NCBI RefSeq assembly: GCF_001864935.2
Contig: NZ_CP126267.1
Coordinates: 2,232,001 to 2,296,000 of the forward strand
Source of the DNA: Curtobacterium sp. MCBA15_012
GTDB taxonomy: Bacteria; Actinomycetota; Actinomycetes; Actinomycetales; Microbacteriaceae
Reading direction: 5' to 3'
Length of the DNA: 64,000 nucleotides
Shown here: positions 25,398-32,331 of the stretch, piece by piece
How positions within the stretch are numbered: position 1 is the first letter of the stretch
How the letters are laid out: the number at the start of each line of letters is the position of its first letter
Notes under the pieces: generated by a model
Told to the model about the DNA's origin: nothing
Seen by the model: only the letters and a program-made list of their open reading frames with translations
Database searches by the model: none
Program-made: the position numbers and the translations under genes

Positions 25398-26786
25398 TCA
25401 GCGCCGCGCGCGAGCCCGCGACACGAGGTACCGCCACGGCCCACCGAGCGCCGCGACGAGCTCGACCCGCTGCAGCCCCGCGGCCGCGGCGCGGAAGTCG
25501 TCGTCCACCGGCCACGCCTCGATCGCCGCGACCGCCGCCGTCACCTGGTCCGCACCGGCACCACCGGCACTGCCGGAACCACCGGCACCACCGCCACCAC
25601 CGCCACCACCGCCACCACCGGCACCACCGCCACGGTTCCCCTGCCCGAGCGCCCCGAGCTGCCGCAGCGCCCCGACCGCCCGCCGGAGCACCGCCACCGC
25701 GGTCCGCGGCCGGAGCACGAGCTTCGCGACCCAGGCACCGAGCCCGGTCCCGTACCCGAGCGCCTGCGCACGCAGGGCCTCGCGGTCGGAACGGTGCCGG
25801 TGCCAGACGACGGCGGACGGCTCGACGGCGAGCGCCCCGCCCGAGAACAGCACGCGGGTGAACAGGTCCGGGTCCTCCCCCGCGCGGGTCGGGGTACCGG
25901 GGCCGAGCGCGACGTCGAACCCGCCGAGGGCGAGCCCGGCGTCCCGGCGGAGCGACATGTTCGCGCCGGTGCCGAACGCCCCGACCGAGAACGGGAACAG
26001 CGGCAGGTCGGCCGGCGGGCTCGCGGTGCGGAACACCCGGCGGTCGGTGTTGCGCGCCCAGGTGACGCGCTCGTCGAAGTAGCGCTGCGTCGGCGTCCGG
26101 AGCTCGCCGCTCGGCACGAGGCCCGTCACGCAGACGACGTCGGCGTCGCGGGCGTAGGCCGCGGCGAGCGCCGACGCCCAGTCGCGGTCGACGACCACGT
26201 CGTCGTCGACGAAGGCGACCACCTCGCCGGTGGCGAGGGCGAGACCGGCGTTCCGTGCGCGCGAGACGCCGGGTCGGGCCTCCAGGACGTACCGGACCCG
26301 AGGATCACCGACGGCCGCCACGACGTCGCGGGTCGCGGTCGAGCTGGGCGCGTTGTCGACGACGAGGACCTCGAGGTCGTCGTACGCCGAGGCGAGGACC
26401 GAGCGCACGCACCGGCGGACGTCCTCCGGACGGTCGCGGGTGCCGATGACGACCGACACGCGTCCGACGGGCGTGCCCGTCGGGGCGGCCGGGAGGCCCG
26501 TGGCACGCACCGCGCGCAGGGCCGGTCCCAGCTCGGCCGGGTCCAGGTCCCCGTCCGCGTCGACCGCGACGTCGACGAAGCCGGCGACCTCGAGCCCGTC
26601 GCGCACGAGGAGGCGCGCACGACGGAACCCCGCCGCACCGGCGAGCGCGACGGCGTCGGCGGCGAGCGCCTCGGCCCGGTCGACCGCACCCACCCAGGCG
26701 GCCCCCGACCAGGTCGGTCGGTCCGGCGACGGCATCGCGGGCGCGAGCGTGAGCACGCGGGTGGAGGTCGCACTGGTGTCGGTCAT
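25398..26786 (-). CDS. Glycosyltransferase family 2 with N-terminal accessory domain and Gly-rich insert
   Basis: 462 aa. N-terminal region WSGAAWVGAVDRAEAL...GFRRARLLVRDG (residues about 26-70), then GT2: VSVVIGTRDRPEDVRRCVRS, VVDNAPSS, GVSRARNAGLALATGE, metal-binding DDD in FVDDDVVVDRDW near 196, GTGANMSLRR, and the acceptor-site RAGEDPDLFTR. Near the C-terminus a nearly pure Gly run (about 25 residues) is encoded by a CCACCG/CCACCAC microsatellite at 25555-25630 and is likely variable in length. Closest paralogue in the window is the N-terminal part of 34888-38439. ATG 26786 is preceded by no clear ribosome site. Confidence 0.85.
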   Translation of the reverse strand: MTDTSATSTRVLTLAPAMPSPDRPTWSGAAWVGAVDRAEALAADAVALAGAAGFRRARLLVRDGLEVAGFVDVAVDADGDLDPAELGPALRAVRATGLPAAPTGTPVGRVSVVIGTRDRPEDVRRCVRSVLASAYDDLEVLVVDNAPSSTATRDVVAAVGDPRVRYVLEARPGVSRARNAGLALATGEVVAFVDDDVVVDRDWASALAAAYARDADVVCVTGLVPSGELRTPTQRYFDERVTWARNTDRRVFRTASPPADLPLFPFSVGAFGTGANMSLRRDAGLALGGFDVALGPGTPTRAGEDPDLFTRVLFSGGALAVEPSAVVWHRHRSDREALRAQALGYGTGLGAWVAKLVLRPRTAVAVLRRAVGALRQLGALGQGNRGGGAGGGGGGGGGGGAGGSGSAGGAGADQVTAAVAAIEAWPVDDDFRAAAAGLQRVELVAALGGPWRYLVSRARARR

Positions 26787-26946
26787 GGTCCGATGCTCCG
26801 ATCGGCGCCGGCGGGGGTCAACGCGGCCTCCGGGTGGTTGCGGCGACGGCCGCGCGTCTTGCGGTTTGCCGCCAGTGCGCGGCGTGTCGACCAGTAGGCT
26901 CGGCGTCGATGACCCGACGACCGCGCGTCGGGCACGAGGAGGACGC

Positions 26947-27198
26947 ATGTCGGACGCCCCCTGGACCGGGAACGAGTCCGCTGCGACCAGTGACGGAGCC
27001 CCCTCGTCCGGACTCGAAGCCCCCGTGCTGACCGACCGCGGGGGCGACCGCTGGGCCGACCTCGCGACCGACGGGACGGTGCTCGTCCTCGACGCGTCGA
27101 CGTGCGTCTGCGGCCACGCCGAGGACGCCCACGAGCACTACCGCCCCGGCACCGACTGCGCGCTCTGCGACTGCCCGAAGTTCCGCCGGGCACGCTGA
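26947..27198 (+). CDS. Small cysteine-rich protein, putative zinc-binding
   Basis: 83 aa with a good ribosome site (GAGGAGG) before ATG 26947. The C-terminal half holds CVCGHAEDAHEHY and CALCDCPKF, i.e. CxCxH...CxxCxC, a compact arrangement fitting one zinc ion. The N-terminal half is acidic and low in complexity. I do not recognise a named family. Divergent from the GT2 gene and followed by a hairpin at 27274-27311. Confidence 0.75.
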   Translation: MSDAPWTGNESAATSDGAPSSGLEAPVLTDRGGDRWADLATDGTVLVLDASTCVCGHAEDAHEHYRPGTDCALCDCPKFRRAR

Positions 27199-27273
27199 GC
27201 CGGCGCTGTCCGGTCGCGCCGGTCCGCGGCGACGCCCCGCACCGCGCGGGCACCACGGGAACCGCCGGTCAGA

Positions 27274-27311
27274 CGCCCGACTGCGGGAAACCGCCGCTTC
27301 CCCGCAGTCGG
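27274..27311. terminator. Hairpin after the small Cys-rich gene
   Basis: CGACTGCGG and its exact complement CCGCAGTCG flank about 17 nt (GAAACCGCCGCTTCC). Lying between the small gene and the promoter of the GT14-like gene it is a plausible terminator. Confidence 0.55.
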
Positions 27312-27347
27312 TCCGGCACGGGGCTGTGGGCCACCAGGGCCCCGGGT

Positions 27348-27359
27348 TAGCGTCCCGCC
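27348..27359 (+). promoter_or_regulatory. -10 element for a leaderless GT14-like gene
   Basis: TAGCGT (27348-27353) lies 6 nt before ATG 27360, the same hexamer and spacing as at 23695. No convincing -35 and no ribosome site are seen. Confidence 0.5.
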
Positions 27360-28319
27360 ATGGCCATCTCCCCCGCGGTCCCCGCGTGCATCGTCCTCGC
27401 CCACGAGGACCCGGAGCACGTGCGTCGCCTCGTCGAGACGCTCGACCCGTTCCCGGTGTTCCTGCACGTCGACGCACGCACCCCGGAGTCGGTGCACCGC
27501 GCGATGGTCGACGGCCTGCCGGAACGCGTCCGGCTGCTGCCGCGGATCCGCACCGGGTGGGCGCGTTGGGAGAACGTCGCCGCCGAGGTCGCCGGCTACC
27601 GTGCTGCCCTCGCCACCACCGACGCCACGCACGTCGCGGTCCTCACCGGCAGCGACTACCCGCTCGCACACCCGAGCGAGATCAGCGCGCACCTCGGGGC
27701 ACACCGCGAGGAGTCCTTCGTCGCGTCGTTCCCGCTCCCGTACGACCGCTGGGGTCGCGACGGCGGCTTCGCCCGGCTGCGGTACCCGCACTGGGCCTGG
27801 CGGAAGCACATGCTCCGCGTCCCGCTCCCCCGTCGCCTGCCCCGAGGCGTCACCCTCACCGGCGGCTCGCAGCTCAAGGTCCTCGCCCGTCGCCACGCGG
27901 CCGCCGTGGTCGACACGGTGGACCGCCGCCCCGACCTCGTCCGGTTCTGGCGACGGAGCTGGATCGCCGACGAGACCTTCGTGCCGTCGGTCCTGCACAC
28001 CCCGTCGTTGACGCCCGGCTTCGCCGAGGAGCACGTGCCGGAGTCGCTCTGGTGGATCGGCTGGGACGGTGCGGCACGCAAGAGCCCGCCGTGGCTGACG
28101 CTGCCCGACGCCGGCCGCCTGTTCGAGCGCCGCGCGACCCCGGACGCCACGACGCCGGACCTGTTCGCGCGCAAGTTCTCGACCGAGCGGAGCGGTGAGC
28201 TGCTCGACCTGATCGACGGCGCCTTCGGGTTGCGGGAGCCGCGTGCGGCACCGCACGCCGTGGCCGCTGCCGGCACGCCGGTCGCCGGGTCCGTCGCGGC
28301 GGACGGGGCCGCCTCGTGA
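27360..28319 (+). CDS. Beta-1,6-N-acetylglucosaminyltransferase-like protein (core-2/I-branching, GT14)
   Basis: 319 aa. The pattern IVLAHEDPEHVRRLVETL...VFLHVDAR, then VAVLTGSDYPL and GSQLKVLAR with a downstream PDETF-like segment (ADETFVPSVL), matches the bacterial core-2/I-branching GT14 enzymes, usually a branching activity on a glycan. No signal peptide or membrane segment; cytoplasmic. First gene of the plus-strand polysaccharide block; its stop overlaps the flippase start by 4 nt (GTGA). Confidence 0.82.
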   Translation: MAISPAVPACIVLAHEDPEHVRRLVETLDPFPVFLHVDARTPESVHRAMVDGLPERVRLLPRIRTGWARWENVAAEVAGYRAALATTDATHVAVLTGSDYPLAHPSEISAHLGAHREESFVASFPLPYDRWGRDGGFARLRYPHWAWRKHMLRVPLPRRLPRGVTLTGGSQLKVLARRHAAAVVDTVDRRPDLVRFWRRSWIADETFVPSVLHTPSLTPGFAEEHVPESLWWIGWDGAARKSPPWLTLPDAGRLFERRATPDATTPDLFARKFSTERSGELLDLIDGAFGLREPRAAPHAVAAAGTPVAGSVAADGAAS

Positions 28320-29950
28320 CGCTGCCCCAGACCCGACGCGAGGCCCGCGCGGCCGAGGGACGGGTCCGCCCGTCCTCGTCCGGTCCGCTCGCCCCCGCCA
28401 CGGGCGGCACGGACGACGGCCGGGAGGCGCTGGTCACCCCCGCCACGGCCGTCGCCACCGATCCCGCCGACGGCCGGGAGGCGTCGGTCACCCCCGCCAC
28501 GTCGGCCGCGTCCGACGCGGCGCCCGGCACGGGCAGCAGCGCGGTCGCGAAGGGGTCGAACGCACTGTTCGGCCGCGGCCTGCTGTACGTCGTCGTGTGG
28601 TCGATGCAGCTCGTCGTTTCGTCGCTCATCTCGCCCGTGCTGGCGCACCTCATGCCGCCCGCCGAGTTCGGCCTGCTCGCCTCGGCCATCGCGCTGTTCC
28701 AGGCCTTCGTCGTGCTGTCCGTGGCCGGTCTCGACCAGGCGGCGGTCCTGCAACGTGCGGAGGACGGCGGCGACGACCGTCGTGCCCGCGGGCTGCTCGT
28801 CGTCGGCATCACGACCGCGGTGGTCGTCACCGGGACCGCCCTCGTCACGATCCCGTCGTGGGCCGACGCCGCCGGGTTCGTCGGCGCCCACCCGCTGCTC
28901 CTCGTCGCGGTCCTGTGGGTCGCCCCGGCCGCGATCGTCCAGCTCTCGCTGTCCCTGCTCGTCGCGCAGGACCGGATCCGGGTCTTCGCCGTCACGAGCC
29001 TGCTGTCCTCCGTCGGCGGTTCGATCATCGGTCTCGGCCTGCTCGTCTGGGTCAGCGCCGACGCGACCACCTACGCGTGGGGCGGCGTCGTCGCGCAGGG
29101 CGTCGCGATGGTGATCGGCATCGCGGCGACGCGGCCGCGCATCGCCGGGCTGTTCGACCGCCGCACCACCGCGCGCGCGTTCCGACTCGGGATCCCGGTC
29201 GCCCTCGGCAACCTGTCGTACTTCGTGCTCAACGCCGGGGACCGGGTCGTCGTGCAGCGGCTGCTCGGCCCGGACGAGGTCGCCCGCTACCAGATCGCCT
29301 ACGTCGTCGGCTCCGCGGTGATCCTCCTCCTGACCTTCACGAACCAGGCCTGGGCACCGCACTTCGCCGCCCTCCGCGACCGCGCCGCACGCCGACGCCT
29401 CGCGGTGCACGCCCGTGACGAGCTCTACGCGATGCTCGCACCGGTGCTGCTCGCGGTGACGCTCGTGTCGCCGGTCGCCCTGCCGGTCCTGGCACCGGCG
29501 TCGTACCGGGTGCAGGACCTCAGCGTCGTCGTCTTCGTCGTCGCGTTGACCGCGCTCCCGGTCGTCGCCAGTGGAGCGACCGGTCGGCTGCTCCTCGTCG
29601 AGCGCAAGGGCGTCGCGGTCGGCGTGATCGCGGCCGGCGCGGGCGTGCTGAACATCGGCGCGAACCTCGTCCTCGTGCCGCTGCTCGGCATCGTCGGGGC
29701 CGGGCTCGCGACCGTCGTCGCCTACACGCTCCTGGCGGTCGCGCAGCTGCTCGTGCTGCCGGACCGCCGCGAGTGGGTCGGTCCGCGCGCGCGGGTGGTG
29801 CTGCCGCTGGTCGGTGCACTCGCCGTCGCCGGGGCCTCCCTGCTGCTCCCCCAGGACACCCTGTGGAACGTCGTCCGCGTGGTCGGTGTCGTCGCGTGCC
29901 TGCCGTGGTTCCTCCGTCGCCTCACGACCGCACGTGGAGGTGCATCGTGA
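28316..29950 (+). CDS. Wzx-like polysaccharide flippase (MATE/MOP superfamily)
   Basis: 544 aa. After a disordered 75-residue N-terminal tail with a duplicated DGREAxVTPAT segment, about 12-14 hydrophobic segments follow (LFGRGLLYVVVWSMQLVVSS onward), with SPVLAHLMPPAEFGLLA typical of polysaccharide exporters of the O-antigen flippase family. It should move lipid-linked oligosaccharide across the membrane. The GTG start overlaps the GT14-like stop and its own stop overlaps the GT4 start, both by 4 nt, so the three are translated together. A shorter start after the tail is possible. Confidence 0.85.
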   Translation: MTLPQTRREARAAEGRVRPSSSGPLAPATGGTDDGREALVTPATAVATDPADGREASVTPATSAASDAAPGTGSSAVAKGSNALFGRGLLYVVVWSMQLVVSSLISPVLAHLMPPAEFGLLASAIALFQAFVVLSVAGLDQAAVLQRAEDGGDDRRARGLLVVGITTAVVVTGTALVTIPSWADAAGFVGAHPLLLVAVLWVAPAAIVQLSLSLLVAQDRIRVFAVTSLLSSVGGSIIGLGLLVWVSADATTYAWGGVVAQGVAMVIGIAATRPRIAGLFDRRTTARAFRLGIPVALGNLSYFVLNAGDRVVVQRLLGPDEVARYQIAYVVGSAVILLLTFTNQAWAPHFAALRDRAARRRLAVHARDELYAMLAPVLLAVTLVSPVALPVLAPASYRVQDLSVVVFVVALTALPVVASGATGRLLLVERKGVAVGVIAAGAGVLNIGANLVLVPLLGIVGAGLATVVAYTLLAVAQLLVLPDRREWVGPRARVVLPLVGALAVAGASLLLPQDTLWNVVRVVGVVACLPWFLRRLTTARGGAS

Positions 29951-31272
29951 CCCACCGCCCGTCCCCGGCGCGCTCCGCCTCCCCGGGCTCGTCCCCGGCG
30001 GCCTCCGCCTCCCCGGGCTCGTCCCCAGCGGCCTCCGCCGCCCCGGGTCCGTCCCCGGCGGCACCGGGACGGGCGCTGCGCATCGGCGGGCTCGTCAGCG
30101 GGCTCGCGCTCACCGGCGGCCTCGAACGGTGCGTGCTCGAGGACACCCGTGCGCTCGTCGCCGCGGGCCACACGGTCGAGCTCTGGCACCGCGACAGCAC
30201 CGCGGCCCGCGCCGGTGAGGGCCGCGCGGCCTACGACGGCCTCGGGGTCCGGCTCCTGGAGGCGACCGACCCGCGCTTCGGCATCAGGACGGCGCTGCGC
30301 GACACGCTGCGCTTCGCCCGCGAGGGGCTCCGGCTCCGTCGCGCCGGGTACGACGTGCTGTGGCTGAACCGGCCCGAGTACCTGCCCTACGGCCGTGTCG
30401 TGTCCGCCGTGTCCGGGATCCCCCTCGCGGTGCACCTGCACCACGCCCCGAACTACGGACGGCTCGGTCCGATCGCCGGCGGCCGGTCGCGGTTCCTCGC
30501 GGTCTCGCACGCGATGGCGCGGGCGTGGGCCGCCGCCGGGACGCCCGTCGACAAGATCACGGTGGTCCCGAACGGCGTCGACACCGACGCCTTCCCACCC
30601 GCGACCGCCGAGCAGGCGGCTGCCGCCCGACGCACGCTCGGCATCGACACCGACCGACCCGTCGTCCTGTACTACGGGCGGCTCAGCCGGTCGAAGGGTG
30701 TCGTCGCACTGCTCGAAGCCTGGCAGCTCGTGCTCGCCGACGCCGCACGGCGGTCGGCGGCGGCCCCGGTGGCCGCGGGCTCCGGTCCGGCGGCGCACGA
30801 CGCCGCCGTCCCCGCGTCGTCGGTGCCCCTGCTCGTCCTCGCCGGGGCGCTCTACCCCGAGGAGCGCGGTCCGGTCGGCCGCGCCGTCGACGCCCTGCCC
30901 GCGGGCAGCGTGCTCGTCCTCCCCGAGCGGGACGACGTCCTGCCGCTCCTGCACGCAGCCGACCTCGTCGTCGCGCCGTCGATCGAGCCCGAGGGGTTCG
31001 GCCGCACGGTCGTCGAGGCGATGTCCGCCGGCGTCCCCGCGGTCGCCGCGGCATCCGGTGGCACGGCGGAGGTCCTCGCCGACGAGTGGGAGCGGTTCAC
31101 GGTCGACCCGACCGACACGGCCGCCCTCGCCCGGACCGTCACCGCGGCCCTCGACGAGGCCACCACCGACCCGACCCTGCCGGCACGGTGCCGGGCGTGG
31201 GTCCGGGAACGGTACGACCGGGCGCCGCACGAGCGCGCACTGCTCGACGCCCTCGTGACGCACGCGCGCTGA
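29947..31272 (+). CDS. Glycosyltransferase family 4
   Basis: 441 aa, GT-B fold. N-terminal domain with GGLVSGLALTGGLERCVLEDT near residue 45 on; C-terminal donor site with VLYYGRLSRSKGV and EX7E-type EPEGFGRTVVEAM near 346. The first 38 residues are low-complexity copies of SPGSSPAASA from a 30-bp DNA repeat and are not part of the fold. GTG 29947 overlaps the flippase stop. Expected to transfer a sugar to the lipid-linked repeat unit; donor and acceptor unknown. Confidence 0.88.
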   Translation: MTHRPSPARSASPGSSPAASASPGSSPAASAAPGPSPAAPGRALRIGGLVSGLALTGGLERCVLEDTRALVAAGHTVELWHRDSTAARAGEGRAAYDGLGVRLLEATDPRFGIRTALRDTLRFAREGLRLRRAGYDVLWLNRPEYLPYGRVVSAVSGIPLAVHLHHAPNYGRLGPIAGGRSRFLAVSHAMARAWAAAGTPVDKITVVPNGVDTDAFPPATAEQAAAARRTLGIDTDRPVVLYYGRLSRSKGVVALLEAWQLVLADAARRSAAAPVAAGSGPAAHDAAVPASSVPLLVLAGALYPEERGPVGRAVDALPAGSVLVLPERDDVLPLLHAADLVVAPSIEPEGFGRTVVEAMSAGVPAVAAASGGTAEVLADEWERFTVDPTDTAALARTVTAALDEATTDPTLPARCRAWVRERYDRAPHERALLDALVTHAR

Positions 31273-31278
31273 GGCCCA

Positions 31279-31352
31279 CGGCCGAGTCGCGGCTCGGCCG
31301 CCGACGGCTCGGCCGCCGACGGCTCGGCCGCCGACGGCTCAGTCGCCGACGG
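31279..31352. terminator. Convergent-end hairpin plus 15-bp tandem repeat
   Basis: 31279-31300 is CGGCCGAG, loop TCGCGG, CTCGGCCG, just after the GT4 stop; then GGCTCGGCCGCCGAC is repeated about four times (31292-31352), running into the 3' end of the GH16 gene on the other strand. Probably stops transcription from both sides. Confidence 0.6.
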
Positions 31353-32331
31353 CGCCCGCACCCGGCATGGTCGCCCGCGGCGTCCGCCCCGGGGCCGGCA
31401 CGTCGATCGTCATCCAGTCGACCAGCAGCGACCCCGCGGCCTCGCGCGGCGGCACCCCGCCGTTCGACCCGGCCTGCACGACGAGGTGCATGCGTGCGGT
31501 GGGGATGTCCTCCGTGGTGCTGCCCACGACGCGCCCGTCCACCAGGAACGACATCCGCTCGGGGGTCCACTCGATCGTGTAGGTGTGCCAGTCCGCGAGC
31601 GACGCCTCGGTCTGGTGGTGGATGCACTTCTCCGCGGGGTCGGCGAGGCAGTGCACGTTGAGGAACGCGGGCGTCCCGAGGTCGCCCTCGGGGAAGTCGA
31701 TCTCGCCGTCGGCCCAGACGTTCTCGTCACTCCAGAGCAGCACCGCGACCCCGTAGCCGTCGACGTGGTCGCTCCGCATCCGGATGCTGTACCGTCCGGC
31801 GGTCTGGCCGCCCCACCGACCGTCGACGAGCGGGACGATGCCGCCGGCCAGGGGCGTGCCGGCCGCGGTGGTCCGCAGCCGGACGTCGAGCACGCCGTCT
31901 CGCGCGGTGAGCGCCGAGGCGGAGTACCGGCCCGTCCCCGCGGTGTCCGCGAAGCCGTGGTACACCGAGAACCGCTCGCCGTACCGGGACTCGAACGCGC
32001 CGGTCGCGGTGGGTGTGGCGAAGTCCTCGGAGAACACCCGCCGCCAGTCTCCGCCGTCGGCCGCGGGCATCGCCTCGCCGCTCGGGTCGGCCGCGGTCCC
32101 GCCGCCGGTCGTCGCCGCGACGACCGATCCGGCGGCGACGACGAGCGCCCCCGCGGCGAGCGCCAGCCGTCGTGCGCCGCGTCGGCGTCCGCGTCCGTGC
32201 CGGGTCGACCCCGCTCCGTGGGCGACGGGAGCACGGTCGCCGTCGACGCGTGCCCCGGCCGGTCCTGGTGTCGGGGGCGGCGGGAGTTCGACGTCGCCCG
32301 TCGCGGCCCCGGTGTCGGTCCGGTCGCTCAC
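31339..32331 (-). CDS. Glycoside hydrolase family 16 protein, membrane-anchored or secreted
   Basis: 330 aa. A basic cytosolic start is followed by one hydrophobic segment (LALAAGALVVAAGSVVAA, about residues 56-73), then the GH16 beta-jelly-roll. The catalytic EXDXXE motif is intact: GEIDFPEGD near residues 209-217, with flanking YSIRMRSDHVDG and WHTYTIEWTPERM. GH16 enzymes cut beta-1,3/1,4-glucans and galactans or transglycosylate; here it may trim or release the polymer made by the cluster. GTG 32331 overlaps the deacetylase stop by 4 nt. Confidence 0.88.
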   Translation of the reverse strand: MSDRTDTGAATGDVELPPPPTPGPAGARVDGDRAPVAHGAGSTRHGRGRRRGARRLALAAGALVVAAGSVVAATTGGGTAADPSGEAMPAADGGDWRRVFSEDFATPTATGAFESRYGERFSVYHGFADTAGTGRYSASALTARDGVLDVRLRTTAAGTPLAGGIVPLVDGRWGGQTAGRYSIRMRSDHVDGYGVAVLLWSDENVWADGEIDFPEGDLGTPAFLNVHCLADPAEKCIHHQTEASLADWHTYTIEWTPERMSFLVDGRVVGSTTEDIPTARMHLVVQAGSNGGVPPREAAGSLLVDWMTIDVPAPGRTPRATMPGAGAVGD

